Positions 48,506 through 57,796 of a stretch of DNA of 64,000 nt are shown one piece after another. Source of the stretch: Streptomyces sp. SAT1. Its GTDB lineage: Bacteria > Actinomycetota > Actinomycetes > Streptomycetales > Streptomycetaceae. Both the position numbers and the translations under genes were made by a program. Under the pieces are notes generated by a model. That model worked only from the letters and a program-made list of their open reading frames with translations, was not told the origin of the DNA and made no database searches. Every line of letters begins with the position of its first letter. The first letter of the stretch is position 1. Location of the stretch: positions 6,799,001-6,863,000 of the forward strand of contig NZ_CP015849.1 in assembly GCF_001654495.1 (NCBI RefSeq), in the 5' to 3' direction.

Positions 48506-49678
48506 GGCGAACGGCTCGCCCGCCAGACGCAGCGAGCCGTCCCGGCGCCCGACGCGGAAGACACTGACGGTGCCCGACCTCTGGTTCGCCGCGAACAGCA
48601 GCGCGCCGTCCGGGGAGAACGCGATCTGCCGGGGGAAGTCACCCGCCACCGGCACCGTGTCCAGCAGGCGCAGCCGGGCGCCGCCCGCCTCCACGGCGTA
48701 GCGCGCCAGCGTGTTGTCGCCCCGGTTGGCGAGATAGGCGAACCGGCCGTCCGCCGTGACGAGGAACTGCGCCGGATAGTTGGTGCCCGCCCCGGAGCCC
48801 GAGGACTGCGGCGCGCCGACGGTCAGCCGCCCGCTCGGCGGATCGTAGGCGCAGACCGCGACCGTGTCGTCCACCTCGTGGGCCAGGTACGCGTACCGGC
48901 CGCCCGGGTGGAAGGTCAGATGGCGCGGTCCGGCCCCGGGCCGCGTCCCGGCCCGGGAGACCTCGTCGAGCCGGCCCGTGCGCTCGTCCAGGCGATAGGA
49001 GTACACCGTGTCCGTGCCGAGGTCGACGGCGAGGACATGGCCGCCGTCCGGTGAGGTGGTGAACTGGTGCGCGTGCGGGCCCTGCTGGCCGGGTCCGGGC
49101 GGCGGGCTGGAGTGCGTCACCAGCGCGGTGCGCTCGCCCAGCGCCCCGGAGCCGTCGATCGGATGCACGGCCACACTGCCGGACTTGTAGTTGGCGCTCA
49201 GCAGCCAGCGCCCGCCCGGATGCACGGACACATGGCAGGGCCCGGCCCCGCCGGTGCTCCGGGTGCCCAGCACCGCGCGGTCGGCGAGCCGGACCGCCGT
49301 CACACCCCCGTCGGCGCGCTCGTCGACCGCGTACAGGGTGCGGCCGTCCGGGTGCACGGCCAGATACGACGGGTCGGGCACGCCGGTCAGCACGCCCTGC
49401 CCGGTCACGGCACCCGAGACCGGGTCGTACGCCGCCAGGCCGATGCCCGTGCCGCCGTTCGCGCCCGAGGTGTAGGTGCCGAGGTACAGCGGCCGGGTCC
49501 CGGACGGCCGCCTCGCCGTGCGGGCGCCTTCCCCGGCCGCCGCCGGCGCCGCGGACCCCGGCGGTTCCGGCGTGCGCGCCGGAGCGGGGACCACCGCCAT
49601 CGCGGCGGCGCCCGTCACGGCGCTCATCAGCCGCCGTCTGCTCCACCGGCCGCCCGGCGCTCCCGCACCACTGCCCAT
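48473..49678 (-). CDS. Secreted lactonase-family beta-propeller (Pgl-like), Tat signal
   Basis: 401-residue protein of the 6-phosphogluconolactonase/YbhE-like seven-bladed propeller family. The Tat signal is RRRLMSAVTGAAAMAVV. The mature part starts TRPLYLGTYTSGANGGTGIG and contains PSYLAVHPDGRTLYAVDE and GPRHLTFHPGGRYAYLAHE, which are blade repeats. The ATG at 49678 (GGAG nine bases upstream) gives the twin-arginine signal; a longer frame from 49774 is not needed. Because it is exported, a true 6-phosphogluconolactonase role is doubtful; it may open other lactones outside the cell. Confidence 0.85.
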   Translation of the reverse strand: MGSGAGAPGGRWSRRRLMSAVTGAAAMAVVPAPARTPEPPGSAAPAAAGEGARTARRPSGTRPLYLGTYTSGANGGTGIGLAAYDPVSGAVTGQGVLTGVPDPSYLAVHPDGRTLYAVDERADGGVTAVRLADRAVLGTRSTGGAGPCHVSVHPGGRWLLSANYKSGSVAVHPIDGSGALGERTALVTHSSPPPGPGQQGPHAHQFTTSPDGGHVLAVDLGTDTVYSYRLDERTGRLDEVSRAGTRPGAGPRHLTFHPGGRYAYLAHEVDDTVAVCAYDPPSGRLTVGAPQSSGSGAGTNYPAQFLVTADGRFAYLANRGDNTLARYAVEAGGARLRLLDTVPVAGDFPRQIAFSPDGALLFAANQRSGTVSVFRVGRRDGSLRLAGEPFASPVAVCALPL

Positions 49679-49786
49679 GCCGCACTCCAGGTCTCGTAGG
49701 AGGTCGTCACCGCCACCTTGGACCGGACCACCCGGGGCGGGCAAGAGTGGCAACGCGCGTTGCATAGGGTGCAACGCGTGGGCGGG

Positions 49787-50809
49787 TCACCAGTCGCCGT
49801 CCTGCACCCCACCGCCCGGGGCGTCCTTGAGCGGGGTGACCTGCCCCGGCGAGGGCTGCTGCCACGGCTCGTGGTCCTCGCCCAGCCAGTCGCCGACCGG
49901 CCGCACCGCCGCCAGCGCGTCGGCGGGGGAGAGATCGTAGGCGTCCTCGTCGAAGTAGTCGTACCAGGGCAGGCCGGCCGCGGTGTACGCGGCGCGGTCC
50001 ACCGGCGAGGGCGGGGGAGCCTCGCCGGTGATGTGCCGCCACTGCGGCGGCGTCATCAGGTGCACGAACACCCGCCCGGCCGGCTGCGGCGCCCAGTCGC
50101 TCAGCGGCCGCGGGTCCCGGTACACCTCCTGGCGCATCGAACCGCCCGCGCCCAGGCCCATCGCGGCGCCCCGCGGAGCCGGTGCCGAGGGCGCCGGCGG
50201 CGGCGCGCCCGCCGCGAGGGCCCCCGGAGCCGCGAGCGGCCCCGCCGCCGTCCGCCGCAGCACCGCCCGCCGCTCCTCCTCGCGCCACCGCTCCAGCGCC
50301 GCCGTGCCCAGCGGGAACGACTGCAACTGCACCCCGCCCCAGACCTCCTCGCCGGTGACCTGGCCCTCCACGGTCGCCCCGAGGCCCAGCGGCACCGCGA
50401 CGAACTGCCGGACCGTGCCCGCCCCTGAGTTGACGCCGTCCAGCCAGGGCTGGCGCGGCACCACCACGTAGTTCTGCGGATCCCCGGCGAGCCGGCCGCT
50501 CCAGGGCTCGCCCGAGACCGCGCACACCTTGCCCGCCCCGACCTGCACGGCGACCGGCCGCGTGCCCAGGAACCGCAGCCACATCGCCTCGCGCAGACAC
50601 ACCGGCAGCAGCACACCGCCGCGCCGCCGCATCTCCTCGGGCACCCGGTCCGCGTGGTCGGCGACCCGCCGCAGCGGGAAGGTGCCGAGCCCCGGCGGCA
50701 GCGGATGCGTGCCCGTCTCCGGCAGCCGCAGCGTGCGCACGAACCGCACGCCCACGCCGCCGGGCAGATGCAAGGTGTCCTCGTCGATCCGAACCGCCGC
50801 GCCGCTCAT
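49787..50809 (-). CDS. Conserved-looking protein of unknown function
   Basis: 340 residues with clear coding bias; not assigned to a family. The first 190 residues look globular (FVRTLRLPETGTHPLPPGLGTFPLRRVADH, VWLRFLGTRP, AVQVGAGKVCAVSG). A 30-residue Pro/Ala-rich linker follows. The C-terminal 100 residues are tryptophan- and acid-rich (PWYDYFDEDAYDLSPADALA, VGDWLGEDHEPWQQP). No signal peptide or membrane segment. GTG/ATG ambiguity is small; the ATG at 50809 starts MSGAAVRIDEDT. Same strand as the FUSC gene upstream, 54 bp away. Confidence 0.75.
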   Translation of the reverse strand: MSGAAVRIDEDTLHLPGGVGVRFVRTLRLPETGTHPLPPGLGTFPLRRVADHADRVPEEMRRRGGVLLPVCLREAMWLRFLGTRPVAVQVGAGKVCAVSGEPWSGRLAGDPQNYVVVPRQPWLDGVNSGAGTVRQFVAVPLGLGATVEGQVTGEEVWGGVQLQSFPLGTAALERWREEERRAVLRRTAAGPLAAPGALAAGAPPPAPSAPAPRGAAMGLGAGGSMRQEVYRDPRPLSDWAPQPAGRVFVHLMTPPQWRHITGEAPPPSPVDRAAYTAAGLPWYDYFDEDAYDLSPADALAAVRPVGDWLGEDHEPWQQPSPGQVTPLKDAPGGGVQDGDW

Positions 50810-50863
50810 CCGCGCCCTCCCCGTCCGTCCCGTCGACTGCCGCTCGTCCGCAACGGCCGTCCT

Positions 50864-52117
50864 TCAGCCAGAACGCCGGGCGGGCTCCTCCTGGTTCCGG
50901 CGGTTGCGCACCGGCGCCCCCAGCCGGTCCGCGATCCGGGTCAGCCGCGACCGGCGCTCGCGCTGCTCGCGGGTGTGCCGGTCCAGTTCCTCCAGCAGCC
51001 GCTGGGTGCGGTGCTCGGTGTCCATCTCGTCGATGATGCGGTTGACCTCGGTCAGCACCGCGCCCTGCAACTGCCACTGGCTCGCGTCGTGCTGCACCTC
51101 GTCCAGCAGCTGCCCCGCCAGCTTGTCGCGGGTGGCCGCGGCCTGCCGCAGCTCGGCCGCGAGCCGGGACTCGGCGGACTCGGCGCTCACGCTCACATCG
51201 GTGGTCACCAGTACCGCGTAGCTCACCACCGCGTCGGAGATCTCGGACAGCAACTGCTGCACCAGGGCGCCGACCGGGGCCGAGAACAGCGGCCTGGGCT
51301 CGCGCGCTTTGGCCAGATCGGTGAAGGTGCGCGCCAGGACCCGCAGGACGACCGTGCAGATCTCCAGCGTGTCCAGGCCGGTGCGCAGCACCACCCGGTG
51401 CAGCAGCCCCTCGCGGACCCGCGGGTTCAGCCGCAGGCTGTCCTCGGCCTGCCGCAGCGCCGCGTCCACGTCGGCGATGTCGTGGTCGAGCCGGCGGGCC
51501 TCGTGCAGCCGGGCGGCGGCCTGCTCCACCGGGGTGCCGCCCGCCACCTCCTCGCCCATGTGCAGCATCAGCCGCCGCATCCGGCGGGCCAGCCCGTCGA
51601 TCGACTCGCCCGCGTGCTCCGTCCACACCGGGGGAGCCAGCAGCAGATTGCAGCCCATGCCGACCACCGCGCCGATCAGCGTCTCCACGATCCGCGCCCA
51701 GGCCGTGCTGCCGACGGTGGTGACGCCGAGGACCAGCATCGCGCTGATCGCGACCTCGGCGACGAACTCGTCCACCCGCACCAGATGGCCCACCCCGAGA
51801 CCCGCCAGGATCACCAGGGCGAGGCTCCACCAGGTCAGGCCCACCAGCAGGGAGAAGAGGATGGCGACGACCACACCGGCCACCACCGCGTTCACCCGGC
51901 GGACGCTGGTCTGGAGCGTCGCGAACAGGGTGACCTGGACCACCAGCAGGGCCGTCAGGGGTGCGGTCAGCGGCGCCGGCTCCGGGCTCAGCCACTTCGC
52001 GATCACGTACGCGATCGTGGCCGCGACCGTCGAGCGCAGCGCCTGGACGACCACCGGGTCCCGGTGCCGCTTCACCAGCCGGACGAGGGACGACATCGAC
52101 TCGCTCACATCGTGCAT
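50864..52117 (-). CDS. FUSC/aromatic-acid exporter-type membrane protein
   Basis: 417-residue protein with about six N-terminal membrane segments (residues 25-165) including LRSTVAATIAYVIAKWL and APLTALLVVQVTLFATLQTSVRRVNAVVAGVVVA, the ArAE/FUSC signature. The C-terminal 250 residues are a soluble helical, coiled-coil-like region (EHRTQRLLEELDRHTREQRERR). Such proteins export aromatic carboxylic acids or act in envelope stress. Start at ATG 52117 (AAGGG upstream); ATG at 52096 is an alternative. Confidence 0.85.
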   Translation of the reverse strand: MHDVSESMSSLVRLVKRHRDPVVVQALRSTVAATIAYVIAKWLSPEPAPLTAPLTALLVVQVTLFATLQTSVRRVNAVVAGVVVAILFSLLVGLTWWSLALVILAGLGVGHLVRVDEFVAEVAISAMLVLGVTTVGSTAWARIVETLIGAVVGMGCNLLLAPPVWTEHAGESIDGLARRMRRLMLHMGEEVAGGTPVEQAAARLHEARRLDHDIADVDAALRQAEDSLRLNPRVREGLLHRVVLRTGLDTLEICTVVLRVLARTFTDLAKAREPRPLFSAPVGALVQQLLSEISDAVVSYAVLVTTDVSVSAESAESRLAAELRQAAATRDKLAGQLLDEVQHDASQWQLQGAVLTEVNRIIDEMDTEHRTQRLLEELDRHTREQRERRSRLTRIADRLGAPVRNRRNQEEPARRSG

Positions 52118-52228
52118 CCCTTGCGCTGTTCCCCGTTCGCGGACGCGTCGAACGTCACGTCCGCCGGGTACGGCCGTCCGCGCGGCGGACCGCGCGCGCG
52201 GCCCGGCGCGCGCGGCCGGGCGCGGCCG

Positions 52229-52723
52229 TCAGGCGTACAGCTTGTCGAGGTAGGCGGCCAGATTGCCGTTGGTCCGGGCGATCTGCTCCTGCACCGTCAG
52301 GCTCTCCTCGAACCGGGTGCCGTTCTGCGGGACCTTCTTCCCCCGCACATACAGCGAGCAGGCCAGGTCGGTGCACATGTACAGACCGACCGAGTTGCCC
52401 TCGCGGCCCGCGGTGCCCGCCTTGCGGGCGGTCATCAGGGAGACCCCGCCGCCCGGATGCGTGGTCAGGCACAGCGAGCACATGCTGCGGTGCAGGAAGC
52501 CGCGCTGCGAGGCCGGGAAGCGCAGCGCCACGCCCACCGCGCGGCCGGCGCGCTCGGTGACCAGATAGCTGCGGTCGGGCGCGCCCGGATCGCGCCAGCC
52601 CAGGAAGTCGAGATCGTCCCATGGGCGTTCCGCCAGGTCGCGGGGGACGGCCAGCCGCTTGGCCTCGCCCTTGGAGCAGTTGACGAAGCAGGCGCGGATG
52701 TCCTGCTCGGACAGAGGTCTCAT
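52229..52723 (-). CDS. FBP-domain (EF-G-binding, FusB-like) protein
   Basis: 164-residue protein of the FBP family, N-terminal helical region plus treble-clef zinc finger. Zinc ligands are in MCSLCLTTHPGGG and CTDLACSLYVRG. KKVPQNGTRFEESLTVQEQIARTNGNL is the family's C-terminal region. FusB members bind EF-G and free stalled ribosomes, giving fusidic acid tolerance; actinobacterial homologues are uncharacterised. ATG with GGAG seven bases upstream. Divergent from a DUF3626 pseudogene. Confidence 0.85.
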   Translation of the reverse strand: MRPLSEQDIRACFVNCSKGEAKRLAVPRDLAERPWDDLDFLGWRDPGAPDRSYLVTERAGRAVGVALRFPASQRGFLHRSMCSLCLTTHPGGGVSLMTARKAGTAGREGNSVGLYMCTDLACSLYVRGKKVPQNGTRFEESLTVQEQIARTNGNLAAYLDKLYA

Positions 52724-52825
52724 GAAAGGCTCCGGGTGGATCGGGCACCGGGACGGACCACGGCTCCGATGCCTAAGGCTTTTAGGTTCAGGGCTAGGAT
52801 AAGCAGGTTGCAGGAGGGGGATCCA

Positions 52826-53754
52826 ATGAATATCCGCAGCGGTGCCGGGCCGGCGCTGCCACCGGCGGCCCGTGCGGCGATCGCGCACGTGGCGGCACGG
52901 TCCGCGGGCCCGGCGCTCGCACCTGACCTGCGTATCACGCTCAACTTCCACCCCGACCGGCTCTCGGGCGGCCTGCCCCTGCTGCGGGCGCTCGCCCGGG
53001 ACGGCGCGTACCACTCGCAGTTCGTCACCGGCACCAGCAACGGCGGACTCACCGCCCGCCCCGGCGGGGACGTCGGCGTGGGGAGCACCGCATCTTCGGC
53101 GGTGCCTACGACACCGCTCCCGCGGCCGCCCGGCCCGTCTACGGCGCGCTGGACCTCCGCCGCCAAGTGGTGGGCGCCGCGCCCCGGTTCGGCTCCTCGC
53201 ACTTGCGGCTCACGGCGGCGGCCCTGGCCCGCGCCACCTTCTGCTACCCCGACAGCGCCGCCGAACCCGCCGACTTCGGCACCGCCACCGCCCTGGCCCT
53301 GACCGCCCTGGCCGAGGCCGACGAGCGGGACGCCCTGGACGACTACGTCGAGGCCCAGGTGCACGGCGGCGTCGCTCTCGCCCGGGACGTGGAGGTCCTG
53401 GTCCTGGACGCGAGCTATCGCGGCACCCCCGTCGAGGCCGACGCGCGGGACCTGCCCTGCCCGCTCGCCTGGCACCCCGGCTACCGGCTGTCCGTGCGGG
53501 AACTGTGCCGCCACGGCGACTACCGGGGCGCCGAGTACACCGCGCTCGGGGCGCGGATCGCCCGGGACGGGCACCTCGACCCGTGGATCATCGGCGAGGC
53601 CGCCCGCACCGGCCGCCACGCGGCACAGGACCTCAAGAAGGTGTGGCACCTGCTCGCCCGGCACGGAGCGCCCGAGGGAGCGGGCACCGCCTGCCTGCCC
53701 CGCGCGGGCGCCACGGCCGGGCCGGACCCCGCCACGGAACCGGCCACGCCTTAA
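52826..53754 (+). pseudogene. DUF3626 protein, split by one-base deletion
   Basis: Frame 1 from ATG 52826 gives a DUF3626 N-terminus (ITLNFHPDRLSGGLPLLRAL, SQFVTGTSNGGLTARPGGD) and is lost after the last motif. The +2 frame continues with HRIFGGAYDTAPAAARPVYGALDL, PRFGSSHLRL, ARATFCYPDSA and LAWHPGYRLSVREL, all DUF3626-like. One added base after GGGGAC near 53070-53072 rejoins them as PGGDRRRGEHRIFGGAYD-type sequence. The intact protein would have about 310 residues. GGAGGGGG SD and a TAGGAT -10 (52795-52800) are intact, so the inactivation, if real, is recent. Stop codon TAA, rare at this GC. Confidence 0.78.
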
Positions 53755-53865
53755 TTTATTGCCTGACCTAAGGGGGACGGGAAGTCGCGCCGGACCGGCC
53801 CCCGGCGGTATGTTGCAGGTCGGACAGGGCGGGACAGGGCACGCGTGCAAGGACGAGGGAGCCAC

Positions 53866-55155
53866 ATGGCGGCGGGGCGGAACGGGCGCACGGTGCGCGA
53901 TCTCAGACGGGCCAACCGCACGGCCGTCCTGCAACGGCTGTACTTCGACGGCCCCCTCAGCCGCTTCGAACTGGGCCCCGCCACCGGCCTCAGCTCGGGT
54001 TCGATCAGCAATGTCGTCGCCGACCTGGTCGCCGACGGACTGGTCGAGGAGGCCGGCAGCGTCGACTCCGACGGCGGGCGCCCGCGCACCCTGCTGCGCG
54101 TGGTCCCGGCCAGCGGCCACATGATCGGCGTCGATGTCGGCGAGACCCGGGTGCGCGTCGAGCTGTTCGACCTGACCCTCACCGAACTGGCGCGCACCGA
54201 ACGGCCGCTGACCGGGCAGCGCTACGACGTCGACGTGATCACCGGCCACATCGGGGACGGCATCGCCGAGGTCCTGCGCACGGCCGGGCTCGCCCCCGAG
54301 CGCCTGCTGGGCGTCGGGATCGGCGTCCCCGGCATCGTAGAGCGCACCGAGGACCGGGGCGCCGTCGTGCACGGGCAGACCATCGGCTGGGACGCGGTGC
54401 CCCTGGAGACGCTGCTGCGCGCCGGGGCGCACCTCCCGGACGGTGTGCCCTGCTTCATCGACAACGGCGCCAAGACGCTCGGCCAGGCCGAGATGTGGTT
54501 CGGCGCCGGACGCGGCGCGGGCAACGCGGTCGTGGTGCTCTTCGGCTCCGGCGTCGGCGCCTGCCTGGTCACGCCCGAGGTGGAGCGGGGCCGGGCCGTG
54601 GAGTGGGGGCATCTGACGGTACGGGTGCGCGGGCGCCGCTGCCGGTGCGGCGCGCTCGGCTGCCTGGAGGCGTACGCGGGCGCCGAGTCGCTGCTGGCCC
54701 GCTGGCGCGAGGAGGGCGGCCGGCCGCCGGGCGGCACCGACGAGGAGACCGCGCTGACCGCGATGCTGGCCGCCGCCTACCCGCCCGAGGGCACCGCGGC
54801 CGACCCGGTCGCGCTGGCCGTGCTGGAGGAGACCGCCGAGTATCTGGGCGCGGGCCTGTCCGACCTCATCAACCTCTTCCAGCCCGAGCGCATCCTCATC
54901 GGCGGCTGGGCGGGCCTCCAGCTCGGCGCCCGCTTCCTGCCGGCGGTACGCCGCCACGCCACGGCCTACGCCCTGCGCCACCCCGCCGAGCGGGTCACCG
55001 TCGAACTGGGGCGGCTCGGCCCGGACGCGGTCACCGTGGGCGCGGCGATCCTGCCGCTGGCCGACTTCTTCGCCCGCGGCGGGCGCCCCGCCGCACCGGT
55101 GCCCGAGGCCCGCCCGCCGGCCTGGCAGACGGCCCTGGAGGAGCGCAGGCCGTAG
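53866..55155 (+). CDS. ROK-family repressor/sugar kinase-like protein
   Basis: 429-residue ROK transcriptional regulator: winged HTH at residues 5-70 (AVLQRLYFDGPLSRFELGPATGLSSGSISNVVADLVADGLV) and an actin-like ROK domain. GVDVGETRVRVELFDL is the phosphate-1 loop, GVGIGVPGIV the second; the zinc motif CRCGALGCLEAYAG (family CxCGxxGCxE) is intact. LFGSGVGACLV matches the phosphate-2 loop. ATG 53866 chosen over a GTG at 53845 because GGGAG lies just upstream. Probably controls a sugar-uptake operon elsewhere. Confidence 0.9.
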   Translation: MAAGRNGRTVRDLRRANRTAVLQRLYFDGPLSRFELGPATGLSSGSISNVVADLVADGLVEEAGSVDSDGGRPRTLLRVVPASGHMIGVDVGETRVRVELFDLTLTELARTERPLTGQRYDVDVITGHIGDGIAEVLRTAGLAPERLLGVGIGVPGIVERTEDRGAVVHGQTIGWDAVPLETLLRAGAHLPDGVPCFIDNGAKTLGQAEMWFGAGRGAGNAVVVLFGSGVGACLVTPEVERGRAVEWGHLTVRVRGRRCRCGALGCLEAYAGAESLLARWREEGGRPPGGTDEETALTAMLAAAYPPEGTAADPVALAVLEETAEYLGAGLSDLINLFQPERILIGGWAGLQLGARFLPAVRRHATAYALRHPAERVTVELGRLGPDAVTVGAAILPLADFFARGGRPAAPVPEARPPAWQTALEERRP

Positions 55156-55186
55156 CAGCCCGCCCTCCCGGCAGCCGACCCCGCCG

Positions 55187-55996
55187 TCACGGCTTGCGGG
55201 CCACCCCGCCGTGGATGTCGGTGGGCTTCGGCGCCGTGCCGGGCGCCGGGCGCCACAGCGGGCAGGAGACGACGCCCGGCTCCAGCAGCTCCAGGCCCTC
55301 GTAGTAGGCGGCGACCTGCTCCGGGCTGCGCAGCACGTAGGGGACGGCGCCGGTGTCGTCGTAGCCCTGCTGGGCCTCCTTGAGCGCCCGGTCGGTGTCC
55401 GTGCTGTCGTAGTGGACGAAGTAGCTGCCGGAGGGCAGGGCGGCCTGGAGGCGGCGGGCGATCGACTTCGCCTCCTCGTAGTCCTGGATGTGGCCGAGGA
55501 TGCCCATGAGCATCAGGGCGACCGGCTGCTCGAAGTCCAGGGTCCGCCCGGCGCGTTCGATGATCGTCGCGGGGTCGTGCAGATCGGCGTCGATGTACTC
55601 GGTGACGCCCTCGGGCGTGCTGGTGAGCAGCGCCTGGGCGTGGCGGAGCACCAGCGGGTCGTTGTCGACGTAGACGACGCGCGCCTCGGGGGCTATGCGC
55701 TGGGCGACCTGGTGGGTGTTGTCGTACGTGGGCAGGCCGGTGCCGATGTCGAGGAACTGGCGCACGCCGAGTTCGCCGGCCACATGGGTCACGGCGCGGA
55801 TCAGGTACTCCCGCGAGGCGCGGGCCATCGTCTCGATGGTGGGGGCGTGTTCGCGGTAGGCGTCGCCCGCGATCCGGTCCACCTCGTAGTTGTCCTTGCC
55901 GCCCATCCAGTAGTTCCAGATGCGGGCCGAGTGGGGCACCGAGGTGTCGATCTTGGACAGCGCGTCCTGGTCGGGGGTGGGGCGGCCGTTGGTCAT
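55187..55996 (-). CDS. DUF574-type SAM-dependent methyltransferase
   Basis: 269-residue member of the Methyltransf_19 (DUF574) family, abundant in Streptomyces. IDTSVPHSARIWNYWMGGKDNYEVDR is the N-terminal hallmark; the SAM site is FLDIGTGLPTYDNTHQVAQ, with VVYVDNDPLVLRHAQALL and IDADLHDP following. Substrate unknown. ATG with AGGAG eight bases upstream. Such genes often lie beside XRE/DUF397 loci, as here. Confidence 0.9.
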   Translation of the reverse strand: MTNGRPTPDQDALSKIDTSVPHSARIWNYWMGGKDNYEVDRIAGDAYREHAPTIETMARASREYLIRAVTHVAGELGVRQFLDIGTGLPTYDNTHQVAQRIAPEARVVYVDNDPLVLRHAQALLTSTPEGVTEYIDADLHDPATIIERAGRTLDFEQPVALMLMGILGHIQDYEEAKSIARRLQAALPSGSYFVHYDSTDTDRALKEAQQGYDDTGAVPYVLRSPEQVAAYYEGLELLEPGVVSCPLWRPAPGTAPKPTDIHGGVARKP

Positions 55997-56409
55997 GGGG
56001 GTCTCCTGCCGTACGTCACGCGGGGGTTCAAAGTACCGTCAACGACCTTGCGCCGAACGGTGGTTCGTGAGGCGCGAGATGCGAGACGGGGCACGAGGGG
56101 CGCGAGGGGCACCGAGGGGGTGGCGCCCGTGGCGCACCAGTGGTTCGGCGGGGCCGGGCCGGCGCGGGGCCGCGCGCCGGGCGGTGTCCGCCGCCGGGAG
56201 CGGGGCCACCCGCACGGCGGGAGGTGGCGTGCGGGTGGCCCCGCGAGGCGGGCCGGGGCGGGCCGGGCCGGGTTCGGCCGCGGCCCGGGGACGCCCGCGG
56301 CCCGGGTCCTGCGGGATCGCGGGATCGCGGGATGCGGAGTGCGCGGCGCCGGGCGGCGGGGGAGGGGGAAGCGAGCGGTCCCCGGCGCGGCGGCCGCCGC
56401 GCGCTCCGG
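55997..56409. other. 413-bp spacer, no gene seen
   Basis: GC-rich sequence upstream of the methyltransferase and downstream of the DUF397 gene. It holds the short direct repeat GCGGGATC three times near 56309-56335. No coding bias and no RNA gene recognised. Confidence 0.5.
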
Positions 56410-56673
56410 TCAGTCGACCAGGAAGTCCGCGAGCCCCGCCTTGGCGCCCGCGAGGAAGGTGACCATCTCGTCCCGGGTGTAGATCAGCGCGGGTCCCGTG
56501 GGGTCCGTGGACTGGCGTACGGCGATCCTGCCGTCCGGCAGGCGCTTGGCCTCGACGCAGGAGCCGCCGTTGGTGCCGCTCCAGGGCTTGTGCCAGCCCT
56601 CGGTGCCCAGTTCGCCGGCGGGCATGCCGTTGCGGACCGAAGGGGCGGGCGTCCGGGGTGCGGTGGATGCCAT
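56410..56673 (-). CDS. DUF397 small protein
   Basis: 87-residue DUF397 protein. The family core GWHKPWSGTNGGSCVEAKRLPDGRIAVRQSTDP is clear, ending RDEMVTFLAGAKAGLADF. DUF397 proteins are small partners of XRE regulators in WhiJ/AbaA-type loci of Streptomyces (family knowledge), modulating the DNA-binding partner. ATG starts five bases past the XRE stop, with AAGGAG upstream, so the two are co-transcribed. N-terminal 20 residues are Pro/Ala-rich. Confidence 0.9.
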   Translation of the reverse strand: MASTAPRTPAPSVRNGMPAGELGTEGWHKPWSGTNGGSCVEAKRLPDGRIAVRQSTDPTGPALIYTRDEMVTFLAGAKAGLADFLVD

Positions 56674-56677
56674 GGGA

Positions 56678-57543
56678 TCACAACTCCTTACGCAGTTCGG
56701 CCAGGATGTGCTTGGTCCGCGCGACCGGTTCGGCCTGCACGGACATCCGGTCCAGTACCTCGAGATAGGTGACGACGTCCTCCGGCCGGTCGTAGTAGAC
56801 CGAGCCCGCGAGGTTCTCGGTGTAGACCACGTCGGGCAGTTCGGAGAAGCCGAAGCGGAAGTGGTGGAAGGGTCCGTAGGCGCCCGGGTGGGCCCCACGG
56901 CGTAACGCATGATCTGGATCCGTACCTTCGGGGTCTCCAGGGCCTCCAGGATCCGGTCCACCTGGGCGCGCATCACCTCGGCGCCGCCCACGGGACGGCG
57001 CAGCACCGTTTCGTCCAGGATGGCCCAGACGGCGGGGGCGCCCGGTCGGGCCAGCAGATCCTGCCGCTTGAGGCGCAGGTCCACCCGGCGGGCGAGTTCC
57101 TCCTTCGACTCGTTGGGGAAACCGACGCGCATCAGCGCGACGGCGTAGTCGAACGTCTGCAACAGCCCCGGCACGTAGTGCGGTTCGTACAGGCGGATGA
57201 CGCTGGCCTCGCTCTCCAGGCTCACATACGCCTTGAACCACTCCGGCAGCACATCGCGGTACTTGTACCACCAGCCGGGCTTGTTGGCCTCGCGCGCCAG
57301 GGCGGCGAAGTCGTCGATCTCGGCGTCCGGGACACCGTAGGCGCGCAGCAGCTCCCGCACGTACGGGATACGCAGGCCGACCTCGGCCTTCTCTATGCGG
57401 CGCACCGTCAGCGGCGTCACCTCGATGGCGCGCGCCGCCTCCTCGAAGGACACACCCGCGCGTTCGCGCAGCTGCCGCAGGCGCTTGCCGAGAACCATCC
57501 GCAGAACGGTGGGTGCGCTGCCGCCGGAGCGGTTCTCACTCAC
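56678..57543 (-). pseudogene. XRE-family (WhiJ-like, DUF5753) regulator, frameshifted
   Basis: HTH at the N-terminus: GKRLRQLRERAGVSFEEAARAIEVTPLTVRRIEKAE. DUF5753 domain from about residue 100: YEPHYVPGLLQTFDYA, VWAILDETVLRRPVGG, RIQIMRYAVG. There the frame breaks; the downstream frame gives AHPGAYGPFHHFRFGF, LPDVVYTENLAG and SVYYDRPEDVVTYLEVLDRM to a proper end at RKEL. The coding strand reads GTGGGGCCC where GTGGGGGCCC is needed (about 56890-56896), i.e. one G lost from a G-run. As sequenced the frame runs on through DUF397 out of register. The intact protein would be about 288 residues. Confidence 0.85.
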
Positions 57544-57621
57544 CTCTGACCTCCCGGAGCGGCTGTCACAGCGTGCAGTGTGTCACGCGCCGGACGACTC
57601 GAACAGAGTGATGCGAGGCTG

Positions 57622-57636
57622 TCTGAAATTATCAGA
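57622..57636. promoter_or_regulatory. Possible XRE operator TCTGA-N5-TCAGA
   Basis: TCTGAAATTATCAGA is a perfect 5-bp inverted repeat with an AT-rich centre, rare in this genome, about 80 bp upstream of the XRE start and in the divergent promoter region. TATGAT (complement of 57666-57671) is a consensus-like -10 for the XRE gene about 30 bp further up. Confidence 0.45.
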
Positions 57637-57796
57637 ACGCAGGTTGCGAGCCGAGTGTGTGCCACATCATAGTGATCCGGGAAGCCGGCATCCGGGTCGC
57701 CGTCTGGTGATCAACTCGCGGTGCTGGTATGGGAACTGACGTTCCAACAGGTGCGGTGCGGTCCTCGGCCGCACGGGACTGCGAGGCGAGAGCTGG

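Noticed and set aside
52782..52800. Possible iron box before the DUF3626 gene (TTAGGTTCAGGGCTAGGAT)
   Set aside because: Only the left half matches; the right half lacks AACCTAA. The TAGGAT is better read as a -10.
56309..56335. GCGGGATC direct repeats as a possible CRISPR or attachment site
   Set aside because: Only three 8-9 bp units with no spacers and no integrase or cas gene nearby.
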